DNA of 27,567 nt from positions 1 through 27,567 of the forward strand of contig CAWJKX010000172.1 of the NCBI GenBank assembly GCA_963843065.1. The letters are read 5' to 3'. How positions within the stretch are numbered: the stretch's first letter is position 1; each line of letters begins with the position of its first letter. This DNA is from JAGVPT01 sp963843065. GTDB lineage: Bacteria; Bacteroidota; Ignavibacteria; UBA10030; UBA8401. This document shows, in pieces, positions 1-8,397 of this stretch. The position numbers and the translations under genes were made by a program. The notes under the pieces are model-generated. The model had not been told where the DNA came from and ran no database searches. It was given only the letters and a program-made list of their open reading frames with translations.

Positions 1-976
1 TGCTGTTCGCGCGCAATGCTTCATCCACAAGACTCACGCTTTCGAAAAATCTCGGCCAATCGACGGATGACATGTGGCGCATGCTGGTAATAACATTGCG
101 CACCGTGACACTTATTGCTCCTTGAAATTGATGCTCTTCGATAACAATTTTTTCAGAGGTGGTCCCCTGCGCTGTCAGACGTTCATCCAGCCACCGAAGT
201 GCTGGCGTCACCGCCGGATCCTGATCTCGCAAGCGTTGAACGAGTTGCGCTGCAAACGCTGTCGGCAAACGCATGCCGGTGAAGCGACGAAGGGCAACAT
301 CGGGAGGTTCCGCCGAATGGCTGTCGACTCGCAATAAACGGTCGGCTACGCTGTTCGCCTCCTGGCGCTCTGCACGACTCGTTACGATACATTGTGCTGA
401 ACGGCGCAAGTTCTCAACCAGCACGACGCGCAGCGTGATTGCCACCGCCCAGAGCTCTCCAATGGTAAGGGGTTGAACGCGTTGGTAGGCGCGCACAAAC
501 CTGCACAGCATATCAAAGTCAAAACGGCTGTCGGTGTGTGCAACGAACGCCCATGCTATGCCAAATACGCGGGGGTAACCCTCGAGCGGGCCTTCCGCAA
601 GTTTGGGGAGCTGGCGGTAATAGCCGTGAGGAAAATCGTCGTGGATTTCTCTGATCTGTTCCTCCACGATATGAAAATTATCGACCAGCCACTCCGCCGC
701 CGGCATGATGACTTGCTCTTCACTGATGGCTTTGGCAATTGTCCGATATGCCTGCAGCAACACCCGGCCATTTTCATCGAGCCGTGCTGCCAACGGCCGG
801 CCGGCCGCTGTTTTCTCCGTGACGCGTTGTGCGGTCGCAAGGCTTTCCGCATGCTGCTCGAGCCGTTCGATGCTAAAGAGTTCACTCCGGATTGGTTCTT
901 CCGTATCCTGAGGAAATACTCCCTTGCGACTCCTGAAGGCGCGAAATATCGAATATTTAAAATTCGTTTCTTTCAA
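1..976 (-). CDS. ndvB: Cyclic beta-1,2-glucan synthase (NdvB/ChvB type), N-terminal part, cut by window edge
   Basis: The minus-strand frame is open from 976 to the window edge and gives about 325 residues. They match the N-terminal region of the large cyclic beta-1,2-glucan synthetases (GT84 plus GH94 family): SELFSIERLEQHAESL, then AAEWLVDNFHIVEEQIREI, PHGYYRQLPKLAEGPLEGYP, VFGIAWAFVAHTDSRFD and RVQPLTIGELWAVAITLR. Family members are multi-domain inner-membrane enzymes of more than 2,000 residues that make periplasmic or cell-surface beta-1,2-glucan; the catalytic parts would lie left of this window. No ATG fits the start: an in-frame TGA lies at 998-1000, and the first good start is TTG at 976 with AAGG six bases upstream. 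The start is inferred. Recognition of the family rests on remembered motifs and is strong. Confidence 0.9.
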   Translation of the reverse strand, partial: MKETNFKYSIFRAFRSRKGVFPQDTEEPIRSELFSIERLEQHAESLATAQRVTEKTAAGRPLAARLDENGRVLLQAYRTIAKAISEEQVIMPAAEWLVDNFHIVEEQIREIHDDFPHGYYRQLPKLAEGPLEGYPRVFGIAWAFVAHTDSRFDFDMLCRFVRAYQRVQPLTIGELWAVAITLRVVLVENLRRSAQCIVTSRAERQEANSVADRLLRVDSHSAEPPDVALRRFTGMRLPTAFAAQLVQRLRDQDPAVTPALRWLDERLTAQGTTSEKIVIEEHQFQGAISVTVRNVITSMRHMSSVDWPRFFESVSLVDEALRANS

Positions 977-1055
977 GAAAACCTTATTGACATCTTCTCA
1001 CGCCGCCATTACGACGGGCGACCGAGAGCGTGTGCATTGACATGACGTATAACGG

Positions 1056-2123
1056 TTATTTCTTTTTTTTCGACACGGCGGGACTGCCTTCGGAAGGAAG
1101 CTCAGGTCCAAGTAAGACCGCGATCCATCGAGTGCTTTCATTCGCCTCACAACCGAGCTTTAGGGTCATGGTAAGAGGAACGCAGAGGAGTGCACCGACC
1201 ACACCGAGCAGGTTTCCCCAAAAAATCAACGACACAAAAACAACCAGCGTTGACAAGCCAAGCCTGCGCCCCATAACCCTCGGTGCAATAACGCTACCGA
1301 CGACCGTACCAATCACAAGATATCCGCCGGCAGCGAGTGCGGCCGAGCCCCATCCAAGCTGGATAAGAGCGAGGAGAACGGCAGGAACAGCGGCTATAAT
1401 AGAGCCGACATTCGGTATAAAGTGGAGGAGGAATGCCAGAAATCCCCACATGACCGGAAAATCGACACCGAGAATGGAGAGCCAAATGGTTATCAACACG
1501 CCTGCGACCAGATTGAGTAAGGTCGTAATGACCATATAGCGTTTGATGTCATTGACGAATCTTGTCACCTGCGGAAAAGCGGCCTGAGGCTGATCAATAA
1601 CGGAGCGAAGCTTAACCGGAAAGCTGGAGGCTTCGAGCAGAATAAACATTACTGTGAGTAGAATGAGGAGAGTGCTGGAAAGGAGCGAACTCAATTCCGT
1701 AAACATCGAAGCCATAAAATTCATGATCGCCTCGGAGTTGACATAGCCGAGGAGAACTTTGTCGGTCACTGACAGGCCCCTTTTTGCAAAAAGCGCCCTG
1801 ATGTCCAAAAGCATTTCATGCATGCGTGTCTGATAGAAAGGCAACGCATTGGTAAAACTATTGAGCGACGCTCCTACGACTGCACCGATGCTTAGCAAAA
1901 CCACCACCATGGTTGCCACGACGAGCAACACAGCGGGGAAAGTAGGGACCCCTTTTCGTTCCATCCAGAGGACCGGCACCGTACCGATGACGGAAAGAAA
2001 AAAAGAGACAAGGAGTAAAACAACAACCGATTGTGCTTGATTGATCCCATACAGGATGATCACGAGCGCAGCCGCAATAACGAGGAAGCGCGTTCCATTG
2101 AAGGTATTACTTTGTTCTTCCAT
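1056..2123 (-). CDS. AI-2E family transporter (PF01594-type membrane permease)
   Basis: A 355-residue polytopic membrane protein. It opens with two hydrophobic segments, has a long central soluble or amphipathic stretch, and then the typical C-terminal half with FLLHFIPNVGSIIAAVPAVL followed by GSVIAPRVMGRRLGLSTLVV and GNLLGVVGALLCVPL. Those are signature stretches of the family once called UPF0118, whose members include TqsA (autoinducer-2 export) and proposed sodium/proton antiporters; the substrate cannot be told from sequence. I chose ATG at 2123 because AAAAGG lies about six bases before it; an in-frame GTG at 2144 would add seven residues but lacks a site. The C-terminus ends in a lysine run encoded by a T-rich stretch (plus strand). 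It is followed 79 bases later by the ndvB-type gene. Confidence 0.9.
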   Translation of the reverse strand: MEEQSNTFNGTRFLVIAAALVIILYGINQAQSVVVLLLVSFFLSVIGTVPVLWMERKGVPTFPAVLLVVATMVVVLLSIGAVVGASLNSFTNALPFYQTRMHEMLLDIRALFAKRGLSVTDKVLLGYVNSEAIMNFMASMFTELSSLLSSTLLILLTVMFILLEASSFPVKLRSVIDQPQAAFPQVTRFVNDIKRYMVITTLLNLVAGVLITIWLSILGVDFPVMWGFLAFLLHFIPNVGSIIAAVPAVLLALIQLGWGSAALAAGGYLVIGTVVGSVIAPRVMGRRLGLSTLVVFVSLIFWGNLLGVVGALLCVPLTMTLKLGCEANESTRWIAVLLGPELPSEGSPAVSKKKK

Positions 2124-2265
2124 AGTGAGCCTTTTATTTTTCACTCACGCTTCCGCTGCTTTCCATTGCGCTGTTTTCCCCGCCGGCGTGATCGGAGTTT
2201 GGAAAACATGCGGGACATCCTGCAAAAACAATGACCTTCTAATCTGTTCTTGCCTGCCCCGTACG

Positions 2266-2763
2266 TTATTCGGCGACCCGTACTTGCGCATGGCGGAGTA
2301 CTTCATTATTCCAAAGATAACCGCGACGGAGTTCATCGACGACGGTTCCCGGCACGCTGCCGTTGTGTTTCGCCATTGCGACAGCTTCATGCAAATCATG
2401 ATTGAACGGCGTACCGACGCTGATGAACGGGAGGATGCCCTGTTTTTCCAGGAACGCAAGAAATTTTTTATGAATGATGCGCACACCTTTCACAGAGGGC
2501 TGCTCCGTCCCGTCGGTGAATTGCAGTGCTTTTTCCATGTCGTCGATGATTTCCAACAGAGGAAGCAGCATTGCTCGTTTTCCTTCCTCTGCAATTTTGT
2601 TGCCGTCCCGCTCAAGGCGGCGGCGATAATTCTTGAAATCTGCGAGCGTTCGGAGATTCCGGTCCCGCTCAAAGATCAGCTCTTCTTCTAACTTCTGGAT
2701 TTGCGCCGCCATATCGGTTGGCGGAAGCATCTTCCGTTCCATCTCGCGAATGTCTAGTTCCAT
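2266..2763 (-). CDS. grpE: GrpE, nucleotide exchange factor of DnaK
   Basis: This 165-residue protein has the GrpE layout. Residues 1-40 form an N-terminal coiled coil (IQKLEEELIFERDRNLRTLA), followed by ADFKNYRRRLERD, LLPLLEIIDDMEKAL, and the C-terminal beta domain with FNHDLHEAVA and VVDELRRGYLWNNEVLRHAQV. GrpE releases ADP from DnaK in the cytosolic Hsp70 cycle. The ATG at 2763 is preceded by GAGGA at good spacing. It is on the short side for the family because the acidic N-terminal tail is nearly absent. No dnaK, dnaJ or hrcA lies beside it, which is unusual for a sole housekeeping grpE, so it may be a second copy. Confidence 0.93.
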   Translation of the reverse strand: MELDIREMERKMLPPTDMAAQIQKLEEELIFERDRNLRTLADFKNYRRRLERDGNKIAEEGKRAMLLPLLEIIDDMEKALQFTDGTEQPSVKGVRIIHKKFLAFLEKQGILPFISVGTPFNHDLHEAVAMAKHNGSVPGTVVDELRRGYLWNNEVLRHAQVRVAE

Positions 2764-3059
2764 GGTAGTCCTCTAAAGTTAGTAACAGATTGATTTCAAT
2801 GAACCCCGAGCCTCAATATTAAAAAGCCCGCATCTCTGGGTGCGTGGAAACCACTATCGCCAGTAAACGACCGTCATCAAAGATGGCGGCTTTTGAAAAG
2901 AAAAAGCACGTCATTCCGCGCTTGACGCGGAATCCAGAGTCAATCAACGGAACCGGATTCCAGCTCTTCGTTCCGCCTAGACGGGCATAGCCAACTGAAC
3001 ATATCCACCGCCACAGGCGGCGGGTTTCTGCTTCGCACTAAAAACATGCAACAATGAGT
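2764..3059. other. Intergenic stretch with REP-like palindromes
   Basis: No coding sequence is supported here. It holds a REP-like hairpin (listed separately), a partial second unit of the same kind (GGATTCCAGCTCTTCGTTCCG-like, about 2958-2978) and a short GC-rich hairpin with arms CCGCC and GGCGG at 3008-3020. The last lies in the 3' to 5' approach to grpE, just upstream of its promoter region. Function is unknown; such blocks are commonly dispersed through genomes. Confidence 0.5.
2911..2935. repeat. REP-like hairpin
   Basis: The plus strand reads ATTCCGCG-CTTGA-CGCGGAAT at 2913-2933, a perfect 8-bp stem with a 5-base loop, flanked by GTC and CCAG. This is the familiar 'GTCATTCC...GGAATCCAG' type of dispersed intergenic palindrome. 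No other full copy was seen in the window, so its repeat status comes from recognition, not from copy number here. Confidence 0.6.
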
Positions 3060-3554
3060 TCAGGTCTTTTCTTCTTCAACCACTTTTATCTGCTCGACCA
3101 GTTCAATATATTCTTTTGAAAGTTCGGTAATCTCCTCCTCCGTTTTTTCCTCTGCATTAATCACCGTGTTACTCGCAGCCTTGTTTGACGCAACCAGTTC
3201 GTTGATCTTTAAATGAAGCGAGGCGGAGAAATGAATGAATGACTTTTGAATAATAAACAATGTTAAAAAAGTTACTCCGAGAATGACATCACCGATCTCG
3301 TAATGAATATCCTCCGTGTAAAACCGCTTGTTGGTCAACCAGAATAGTACCGTAAGTAAGGCAATAATAAATGTAATAGAATTGCCGAGCACGGCAGTGA
3401 CTACGAATGTAAGTTTTTCAAATCCTCTTTCAGCATATCTGTATATATTTTTTATAGCCTGGTCATCAAAAATCGCATGTTCGCGTTCGCGGAAGAGACG
3501 ATGTCTTTCTTTTTCATCTTTTTTCATGTGAACTGTAGGCCGTGATTTTACCAT
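3060..3554 (-). CDS. Low-affinity iron permease family protein (PF04120-like)
   Basis: This 164-residue protein has a charged N-terminus (about 1-40), two hydrophobic segments (about 58-74 and 88-104) and a charged C-terminal helix. The stretch NSITFIIALLTVLFWL, then GDVILGVTFLTLFIIQ, SASLHLKINELVASNKAA and EEKTEEEITELSKEY, fits the small bacterial proteins assigned to the low-affinity iron permease family. The bacterial members are not shown to move iron, so the name is a family label only. ATG at 3554 starts the longest frame; an in-frame ATG at 3527 is an alternative. Neither has a strong ribosome site. It stands alone, separated from its neighbours by about 300 bases on each side. Confidence 0.8.
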   Translation of the reverse strand: MVKSRPTVHMKKDEKERHRLFREREHAIFDDQAIKNIYRYAERGFEKLTFVVTAVLGNSITFIIALLTVLFWLTNKRFYTEDIHYEIGDVILGVTFLTLFIIQKSFIHFSASLHLKINELVASNKAASNTVINAEEKTEEEITELSKEYIELVEQIKVVEEEKT

Positions 3555-3848
3555 GCTTGAGTGAGAGTTTTATCCTTATGTGTGGAAGTCATTTGCCGAC
3601 CGTTTTTCATTACCGTTGCGCGCGACTTTCACGGAACGTGTGCCGAGATTTTCCTCCGCAGACGGCCTGCACACCAACGTTTTCGGGACAGCCGGTTCTT
3701 TTCATTCAACCAATCAGCGCACCGATACTCCTCTCCGCCGGTTCCATTCACGCAATTGCAAACGATGATGTCGGACCGATGGTTGCTTTCGCAAAAGAAA
3801 TATCAGACGTCGAAACCGTGACTGCTGACCTTTTTATCTCGTTCGTCA
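3555..3848. other. Intergenic stretch, nothing recognised
   Basis: About 290 bases between the iron-permease-like gene and the secreted protein gene. Short open frames exist on the plus strand but show no ribosome sites, no domain-like composition and no recognisable similarity. No repeat or RNA gene was seen. Confidence 0.4.
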
Positions 3849-4337
3849 TTATCGTTCCCGCTTCTCGCCACCCTCTTTTCCTTTACCATTGCCGCCGGCG
3901 TGCTGCTGCTTCACCCAGTTTTTATGCTCGGGATGATTTTTGTTCACAAAATATCTTGAATCGTGGCTGTCGCGGATAACCTCTTGATCGTGACGGCCTC
4001 TATAGGACGCATATTTTTCTCTATACATCCTGTCGTTCCGATACGGTTCCCGATCGTTCACGACCACTTTGTAAGAATGATACAAGTCGTAATTGCGATA
4101 GCGGTAAGGGAGGGATGATCTGTGGATCCAACGACCGCCCTCATTGTAATAGTACATGTGTTCTGGAACACTGTAATATACACCGATGTCGGGCATGTAA
4201 TAATAGTCGACGTGATCGTAGCCGGTCGGTCCCCATACCGGTTGGCGGTCGAGATTGACGCCGATACTCAAGCTTACCTGTGCATCAAGAGCGTTCGTCA
4301 TGAACAGCGCCAGGATCAAGGCAAATAAATAACGCAT
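3849..4337 (-). CDS. Small secreted Tyr-rich protein of unknown function
   Basis: 162 residues with a clear signal peptide (MRYLFALILALFMTNALDAQ, cleavage after about residue 20). The mature part is rich in Tyr, Arg, His and Asp (GYDHVDYYYMPDIGVYYSVP, then RWIHRSSLPYRYRNYDLYHS) and ends in a basic, glycine-rich tail (HAGGNGKGKEGGEKRER). I recall similar uncharacterised proteins from Bacteroidetes-type genomes, but no function is known to me. It is likely periplasmic or surface-attached. ATG at 4337 has AAGGAG seven bases upstream. It directly follows, in transcription order, the left copy of the 151-bp inverted repeat. Confidence 0.8.
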   Translation of the reverse strand: MRYLFALILALFMTNALDAQVSLSIGVNLDRQPVWGPTGYDHVDYYYMPDIGVYYSVPEHMYYYNEGGRWIHRSSLPYRYRNYDLYHSYKVVVNDREPYRNDRMYREKYASYRGRHDQEVIRDSHDSRYFVNKNHPEHKNWVKQQHAGGNGKGKEGGEKRER

Positions 4338-4430
4338 GGTGTTTCTCCTTCGTTAGTACAAGTGATCGAAATAAATCCGGTCCCGTCTATTCCGGGTTCC
4401 GGCTCTCTGTGAATCTGGAATGCGAGTAGT

Positions 4431-4581
4431 GCCGTTTCCGATATTAAATCTTGTATTATAATCGCAAAGGACACTAAGATCGCAAAGAGGTTTTTGTAGA
4501 AAAAACTAAGAAATCCTCTCGTCCTTAGCGACCTTTGCGGTGAATTAGTTATCGGAAAACCCAATATTTGTTTTGAGAAAC
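4431..4581. repeat. 151-bp inverted repeat, left copy
   Basis: Its reverse complement matches 6776-6927 at roughly 90 percent with one single-base length difference. It contains an inner inverted repeat of the form ACCGCAAAGG...CCTTTGCGGT, whose outer arm on this side is partly degraded. The two copies enclose the two reductase genes 4590-6731. Confidence 0.85.
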
Positions 4582-4589
4582 AGCACTCG

Positions 4590-5600
4590 TCAACTGACTT
4601 TCACAAGTTGTTTGCCGAGATTCTCTCCCGCAAACAATCCGATGAAAGCCCTTGGAGAATTCTCCAATCCTTCAACGATGGTTTCCGCGTATTTCAATTT
4701 CTTTTCCCTCAGCCAGTTCGCCAACCGGCGTGTCCCCTCATCGAACCGGTCGGAATAATTGCGGACAAGAAAACCTTTCATGAGAGCGCTGTGTGTGAGC
4801 AATTGAGGCTGGATCCGCGGGCCGATAGGAACGCGATTGTCATTGTAGAGAGAGATTTGCCCACACAAGGGAATCCGGGCCCCGTTGTTTATCAAAGAGA
4901 GCACCTCGTCCGAAATATCTCCGCCGACATTGTCAAAGTAAATGTCGACTCCGTTCGGACAAGCGTCCGCCAGTACTTTCTTCAGGTTATGGGATGTTCG
5001 ATGATTAATTGCGGCGTCGAAACCCAATTCACCCGTCAAATATTTGGTTTTTTTGTCCGATCCTGCAATGCCTACGACACGACAGCCGTGTATCTTGGCA
5101 ATCTGCCCGGCAATCGTTCCTACAGCGCCGGCTGCGCCGGAGACTACAACCGTTTCACTCTGGCGGGGCTGCCCAATATCCAGCAATCCAAAATATGCTG
5201 TAAGACCAGTCATTCCTAAAACTCCGAGTGCCGTGCTCACTGGAGCAATGTCAGGATTTATTTTCCGTACTTCTTTCTCGCCGGCGACGGAATAATCCTG
5301 CCATCCGAGATTTCCGACCACAACATCGCCCTTTCCAAAGTTGTTCGACTTTGATTCGACGACATCCCCTACGACTCCTCCGTTCAGAACCTCGTTGAGT
5401 TGAAACGGCGGAACGTACGATTTGTGATCAATCATTCTGCCTCTCATATACGGATCAACGGAAATGAATCGCGTCCGTACCAACAGCTGTCCATCCGCGG
5501 GCTGAGGGAGTGATGTCGTCGCCAGCTTGAAACAACTTTCATTCGGCATCCCGACCGGCCTTTTAATGAAGAGTATCTGTCGATTTATTCGTTGTTGCAC
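4590..5600 (-). CDS. NADP-dependent MDR-family oxidoreductase (CurA / leukotriene B4 dehydrogenase-like)
   Basis: This 336-residue medium-chain reductase lacks the zinc ligands of alcohol dehydrogenases. Its N-terminal GroES-like domain has FISVDPYMRGRM (about 45-56). Its Rossmann fold has VVVSGAAGAVGTIAGQIAK (151-169), and GIAGSDKKT (177-185) is suited to NADP(H) binding. VDIYFDNVGG and the C-terminal GENLGKQLVKVS also match the family that reduces alpha,beta-unsaturated ketones and aldehydes (CurA, prostaglandin reductase). It starts at GTG 5600, with AAGG five bases upstream. It follows the ene-reductase gene by 42 bases, so the two probably form an operon acting on activated alkenes or reactive carbonyls in the cytosol. 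The physiological substrate is unknown. Confidence 0.9.
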   Translation of the reverse strand: MQQRINRQILFIKRPVGMPNESCFKLATTSLPQPADGQLLVRTRFISVDPYMRGRMIDHKSYVPPFQLNEVLNGGVVGDVVESKSNNFGKGDVVVGNLGWQDYSVAGEKEVRKINPDIAPVSTALGVLGMTGLTAYFGLLDIGQPRQSETVVVSGAAGAVGTIAGQIAKIHGCRVVGIAGSDKKTKYLTGELGFDAAINHRTSHNLKKVLADACPNGVDIYFDNVGGDISDEVLSLINNGARIPLCGQISLYNDNRVPIGPRIQPQLLTHSALMKGFLVRNYSDRFDEGTRRLANWLREKKLKYAETIVEGLENSPRAFIGLFAGENLGKQLVKVS

Positions 5601-5642
5601 TGTACCTTCACACCTCCGTATACATCGGATTGTTTGATGAGA

Positions 5643-6731
5643 TTAATTTACGTGCACCGGATAGTCTGTATATCCTTTTTCACCTGAAGTATAAAAAGTA
5701 TCGGTATGAAGGTTGGTTGAGAGCGCCCAACCGTTGGCTAAACGTTCAACGAAGTCGGGATTATTAATAAATGGCCTTCCGAATGAAATGAGGTCCGCAA
5801 GCTCGCCTTGTAATTCGTTTTCGGCGCGCTCTTTTGTGTATCCGCCGCCAAGAATAATTGTGTTATGAAATCTCTTGCGGATATCCATTTTGATTCCGAT
5901 CGGCACCTGAGGGGCTCCCATGCTGCTGTGGTCTACAATATGGACATAAAGTATCTTCATCCGATTGAGCTGTTCAGAAAGATATCTATACGTCTCATCG
6001 ATTTCAGGATACTGAGGCATATCGCTTGCTACGCCGTACGGCGACAAGCGTATACCGACCCTTTCCTTTCCGATTGCTTCAACTGCACCGGCTACCACTT
6101 CCAGCAGGAAACGACAGCGATTTTCAATACTACCGCCGTATTTATCATTTCTTACATTGCTCACGGGAGACAAAAATTGTTCTAAAAGGTATCCGTTCGC
6201 GCCGTGAAGCTCGATGCCGTCAAAATTTGCTTTTATTGCATTGGCAGCGGCGTTAGCGTACTCTAGCTTTGTGTGTTTTATTTCTTCAATAACCATTGCA
6301 GTCGGAACGGGATAATCCTGCAATCCCAAGGCATCTGTCCACACTTGCCCGGAGGCTTTCACTGCAGACGGTGCGATAATTGTTGCACCCTTACTCATAT
6401 TCGCTTGATGGCTGATGCGCCCGGTGTGCATGAGCTGGACAAAGATCTTTCCGTCTTTGGCATGCACCGCCGTTGTGATTTTTTCCCAACCTTCCACCTG
6501 CTGTCCGTTAAAAATGCCGGGGATGCGGCTGTATCCAAGACCGTTGGGTGAAGGGGCAGTCCCTTCGGTAATGATGAGTCCTGCGGCAGCCCGCTGTCCG
6601 TAGAATTCAGCCATTAAATCGTCGGGGATGTTGCCGATTGCACGAGAGCGCGTCATCGGCGCCATGACGATTCGATTTTTTAAATCGATGCTACCGAGTT
6701 TATACGGGCTTAATAAATCAACATTTTTCAT
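5643..6731 (-). CDS. nemA: Old Yellow Enzyme family alkene reductase (NemA-like)
   Basis: 362 residues from the ATG at 6731, which has AAGGAGA six bases upstream; the frame stays open to 6758 but without a site. It is an FMN-dependent TIM-barrel enzyme. MAPMTRSR carries Thr27, the flavin-tuning position. ELHGANGYLLEQFLSP holds the His176/Asn179 substrate pair and Tyr181, the proton donor seen in yeast OYE1. RNDKYGGSIENR and the C-terminal SFGRPFINNPDFVERL and GEKGYTDYP agree with N-ethylmaleimide reductase. It reduces activated C=C bonds with NAD(P)H. It is the first gene of the two-gene reductase unit and lies about 45 bases inside the right inverted repeat. Confidence 0.94.
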   Translation of the reverse strand: MKNVDLLSPYKLGSIDLKNRIVMAPMTRSRAIGNIPDDLMAEFYGQRAAAGLIITEGTAPSPNGLGYSRIPGIFNGQQVEGWEKITTAVHAKDGKIFVQLMHTGRISHQANMSKGATIIAPSAVKASGQVWTDALGLQDYPVPTAMVIEEIKHTKLEYANAAANAIKANFDGIELHGANGYLLEQFLSPVSNVRNDKYGGSIENRCRFLLEVVAGAVEAIGKERVGIRLSPYGVASDMPQYPEIDETYRYLSEQLNRMKILYVHIVDHSSMGAPQVPIGIKMDIRKRFHNTIILGGGYTKERAENELQGELADLISFGRPFINNPDFVERLANGWALSTNLHTDTFYTSGEKGYTDYPVHVN

Positions 6732-6775
6732 TGAATATCTCCTTGATAAATACAGCATGTGATAACGCTAGCGTT

Positions 6776-6927
6776 GTTTCTCAAAACAAATATTGTGTTT
6801 TTTCGATAATTAATTCACCGCAAAGGTCGCTAAGGACGCGAGGATTTCTTAGTTCTTTCTACAAAAACTTCATTGCGATCTTAGCGTCCTTTGCGGTTAT
6901 AATACAAGATTCAATATCGGAAACGGC
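6776..6927. repeat. 151-bp inverted repeat, right copy
   Basis: Inverted relative to 4431-4581. Its core is itself nearly palindromic: CACCGCAAAGGTCGCTAAGG at 6816-6835 pairs with CTTAGCGTCCTTTGCGGT at 6880-6897, which could fold into a long hairpin. It lies upstream of the ene-reductase gene, so it could contain or influence that promoter. Confidence 0.85.
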
Positions 6928-7000
6928 GCTACCAACCGGTTTCCTCTTGCCTAGAAGTGTCGCGGAATAATTTTCCTCGATCAATACATTGCAATAACTC

Positions 7001-8209
7001 TCAAAATGAAATACCTGCTTGCGCGACGAGCAGCAGTCGCCCTTTATTTTCAATCGGCAAAAACGGAGCCAATTCGAGGCCAATATTTATTTTTTTTGAA
7101 AAACCGTCATTGACCATACGAACCATTTCAGCCAAATCCAGAAGCATCGACAACGCAAACCCGCCTCGGTCGACTCCGACATCGAGTGGAGAACTCACAC
7201 CAAACATTCCTATTCCCAGGCTGACAGGAAATCGATTTCCTGTTTCCGGATTAATACGATAAAACCTCACCATCGCGCTGTAATTTCCATACTGAATCGT
7301 GTCATTCGCTCGAGTATCATACAATACTTTGGGGATGGCGAGTGAAAACCCTATTTCGATTGAAGGACCCCTTACCCGAAAATATCTTATCATGGTGTTA
7401 GAACGATCCACTGCACCGATTTTGATGGTGTAATCCGGCTCGATGCGGATACAAAGAATTGCCCAATCGGGGAGTGAATCTACCGGCACAAGCACTTGGT
7501 CAAGTTCTTCCGGACGGATGTTGGCATACGGACCGTACGCGGTGCGATACTGAACAAACATTTCGCGATCTCTGTTTGGGTCGCCATGACTTCGAAACGT
7601 TACCATGCGCCGTTCGTATGATGGAGTGGCCATGCCTTCCCGCAACAGCACCGTTGTCATTATTCTCACGAACTGGGGTCCCATGCACTCCCGAATACTA
7701 TCGCGTTGAAAGTGGACTGAAAGATTTCGAACTTGGTTGCGATCCAGTGTCACCGCCTTCCGGACATCGTTACTGCCGGCTGTGGGAACAATAGTCACGT
7801 ATCTGCTGAGTAGTTCAACGTCCTGGTACTCTTCCACAACTACAACACAATCAGTTTCATACCGATACCGTCGCCCTTCGGAATCCGTCACTCTAAGACT
7901 GATGGGATATGATCCTGGCGTTACATCTTTAGGAATAATAGCAACGTGTGTGCGTTGTCCAATTGCTTTGAGCCTTGCTCCTTCAATATGAAGTATCGGA
8001 GTAACGGTTCCCGCAGTCGTGCTATCGTTTCGTTGAATGACAACACGAACCGTATCACCCGGAAAGTAGACCGACTTGTCGACGGAAACGTTGATCGTCT
8101 CATCCTCGTCCGTCGACTGAAGGAGTATCGAAGTCTTCAACTGCGCGTGTGCGCTGAGTATTCCGAAAACACAAAGCAGAACACATTCAATGAGTTTTGA
8201 TTTCAACAT
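7001..8209 (-). CDS. Exported protein of unknown function with Ig/MG2-like N-domain
   Basis: 402 residues. A signal peptide (MLKSKLIECVLLCVFGILSA, cleavage near Ala-His-Ala) is followed by a beta-rich region (about 38-130). VDKSVYFPGDTVRVVI and GSYPISLRVTDSEGRRY there resemble macroglobulin MG2 or bacterial Ig-like folds. The C-terminal half (about 240-402) has alternating hydrophobic strands and ends in Phe (LLLVAQAGISF), as many outer-membrane barrels do. I do not recognise the family. ATG at 8209 has only a weak AAG ribosome site. A 12-bp palindrome (ATCAAGCTTGAT, 8228-8239) lies just upstream and might be regulatory. Confidence 0.75.
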   Translation of the reverse strand: MLKSKLIECVLLCVFGILSAHAQLKTSILLQSTDEDETINVSVDKSVYFPGDTVRVVIQRNDSTTAGTVTPILHIEGARLKAIGQRTHVAIIPKDVTPGSYPISLRVTDSEGRRYRYETDCVVVVEEYQDVELLSRYVTIVPTAGSNDVRKAVTLDRNQVRNLSVHFQRDSIRECMGPQFVRIMTTVLLREGMATPSYERRMVTFRSHGDPNRDREMFVQYRTAYGPYANIRPEELDQVLVPVDSLPDWAILCIRIEPDYTIKIGAVDRSNTMIRYFRVRGPSIEIGFSLAIPKVLYDTRANDTIQYGNYSAMVRFYRINPETGNRFPVSLGIGMFGVSSPLDVGVDRGGFALSMLLDLAEMVRMVNDGFSKKINIGLELAPFLPIENKGRLLLVAQAGISF

Positions 8210-8397
8210 GTCATTTCTTAGTCAATCATCAAGCTTGATCACGAGGAAGATAAGCGTATGTTTCATTTCCAGAATGTTTTTCAGCCGGAGCGCTTGCCTT
8301 TCCGACATTGAATAGTCGCAATAGGTTCCGCATCATACACATACGGGAGACACTCCAACATCAAGTCCGTTCAAGCCTCCATTGTGGCCGCTAACCA

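Noticed and set aside
473..1045. Plus-strand open frame of 190 codons over the left end
   Set aside because: It is antisense to the clearly recognisable cyclic-glucan synthase frame and has no family-like sequence.
8228..8239. 12-bp palindrome ATCAAGCTTGAT as an operator
   Set aside because: A 12-bp dyad may occur by chance, and no second copy was found near another promoter; only mentioned with the adjacent gene.
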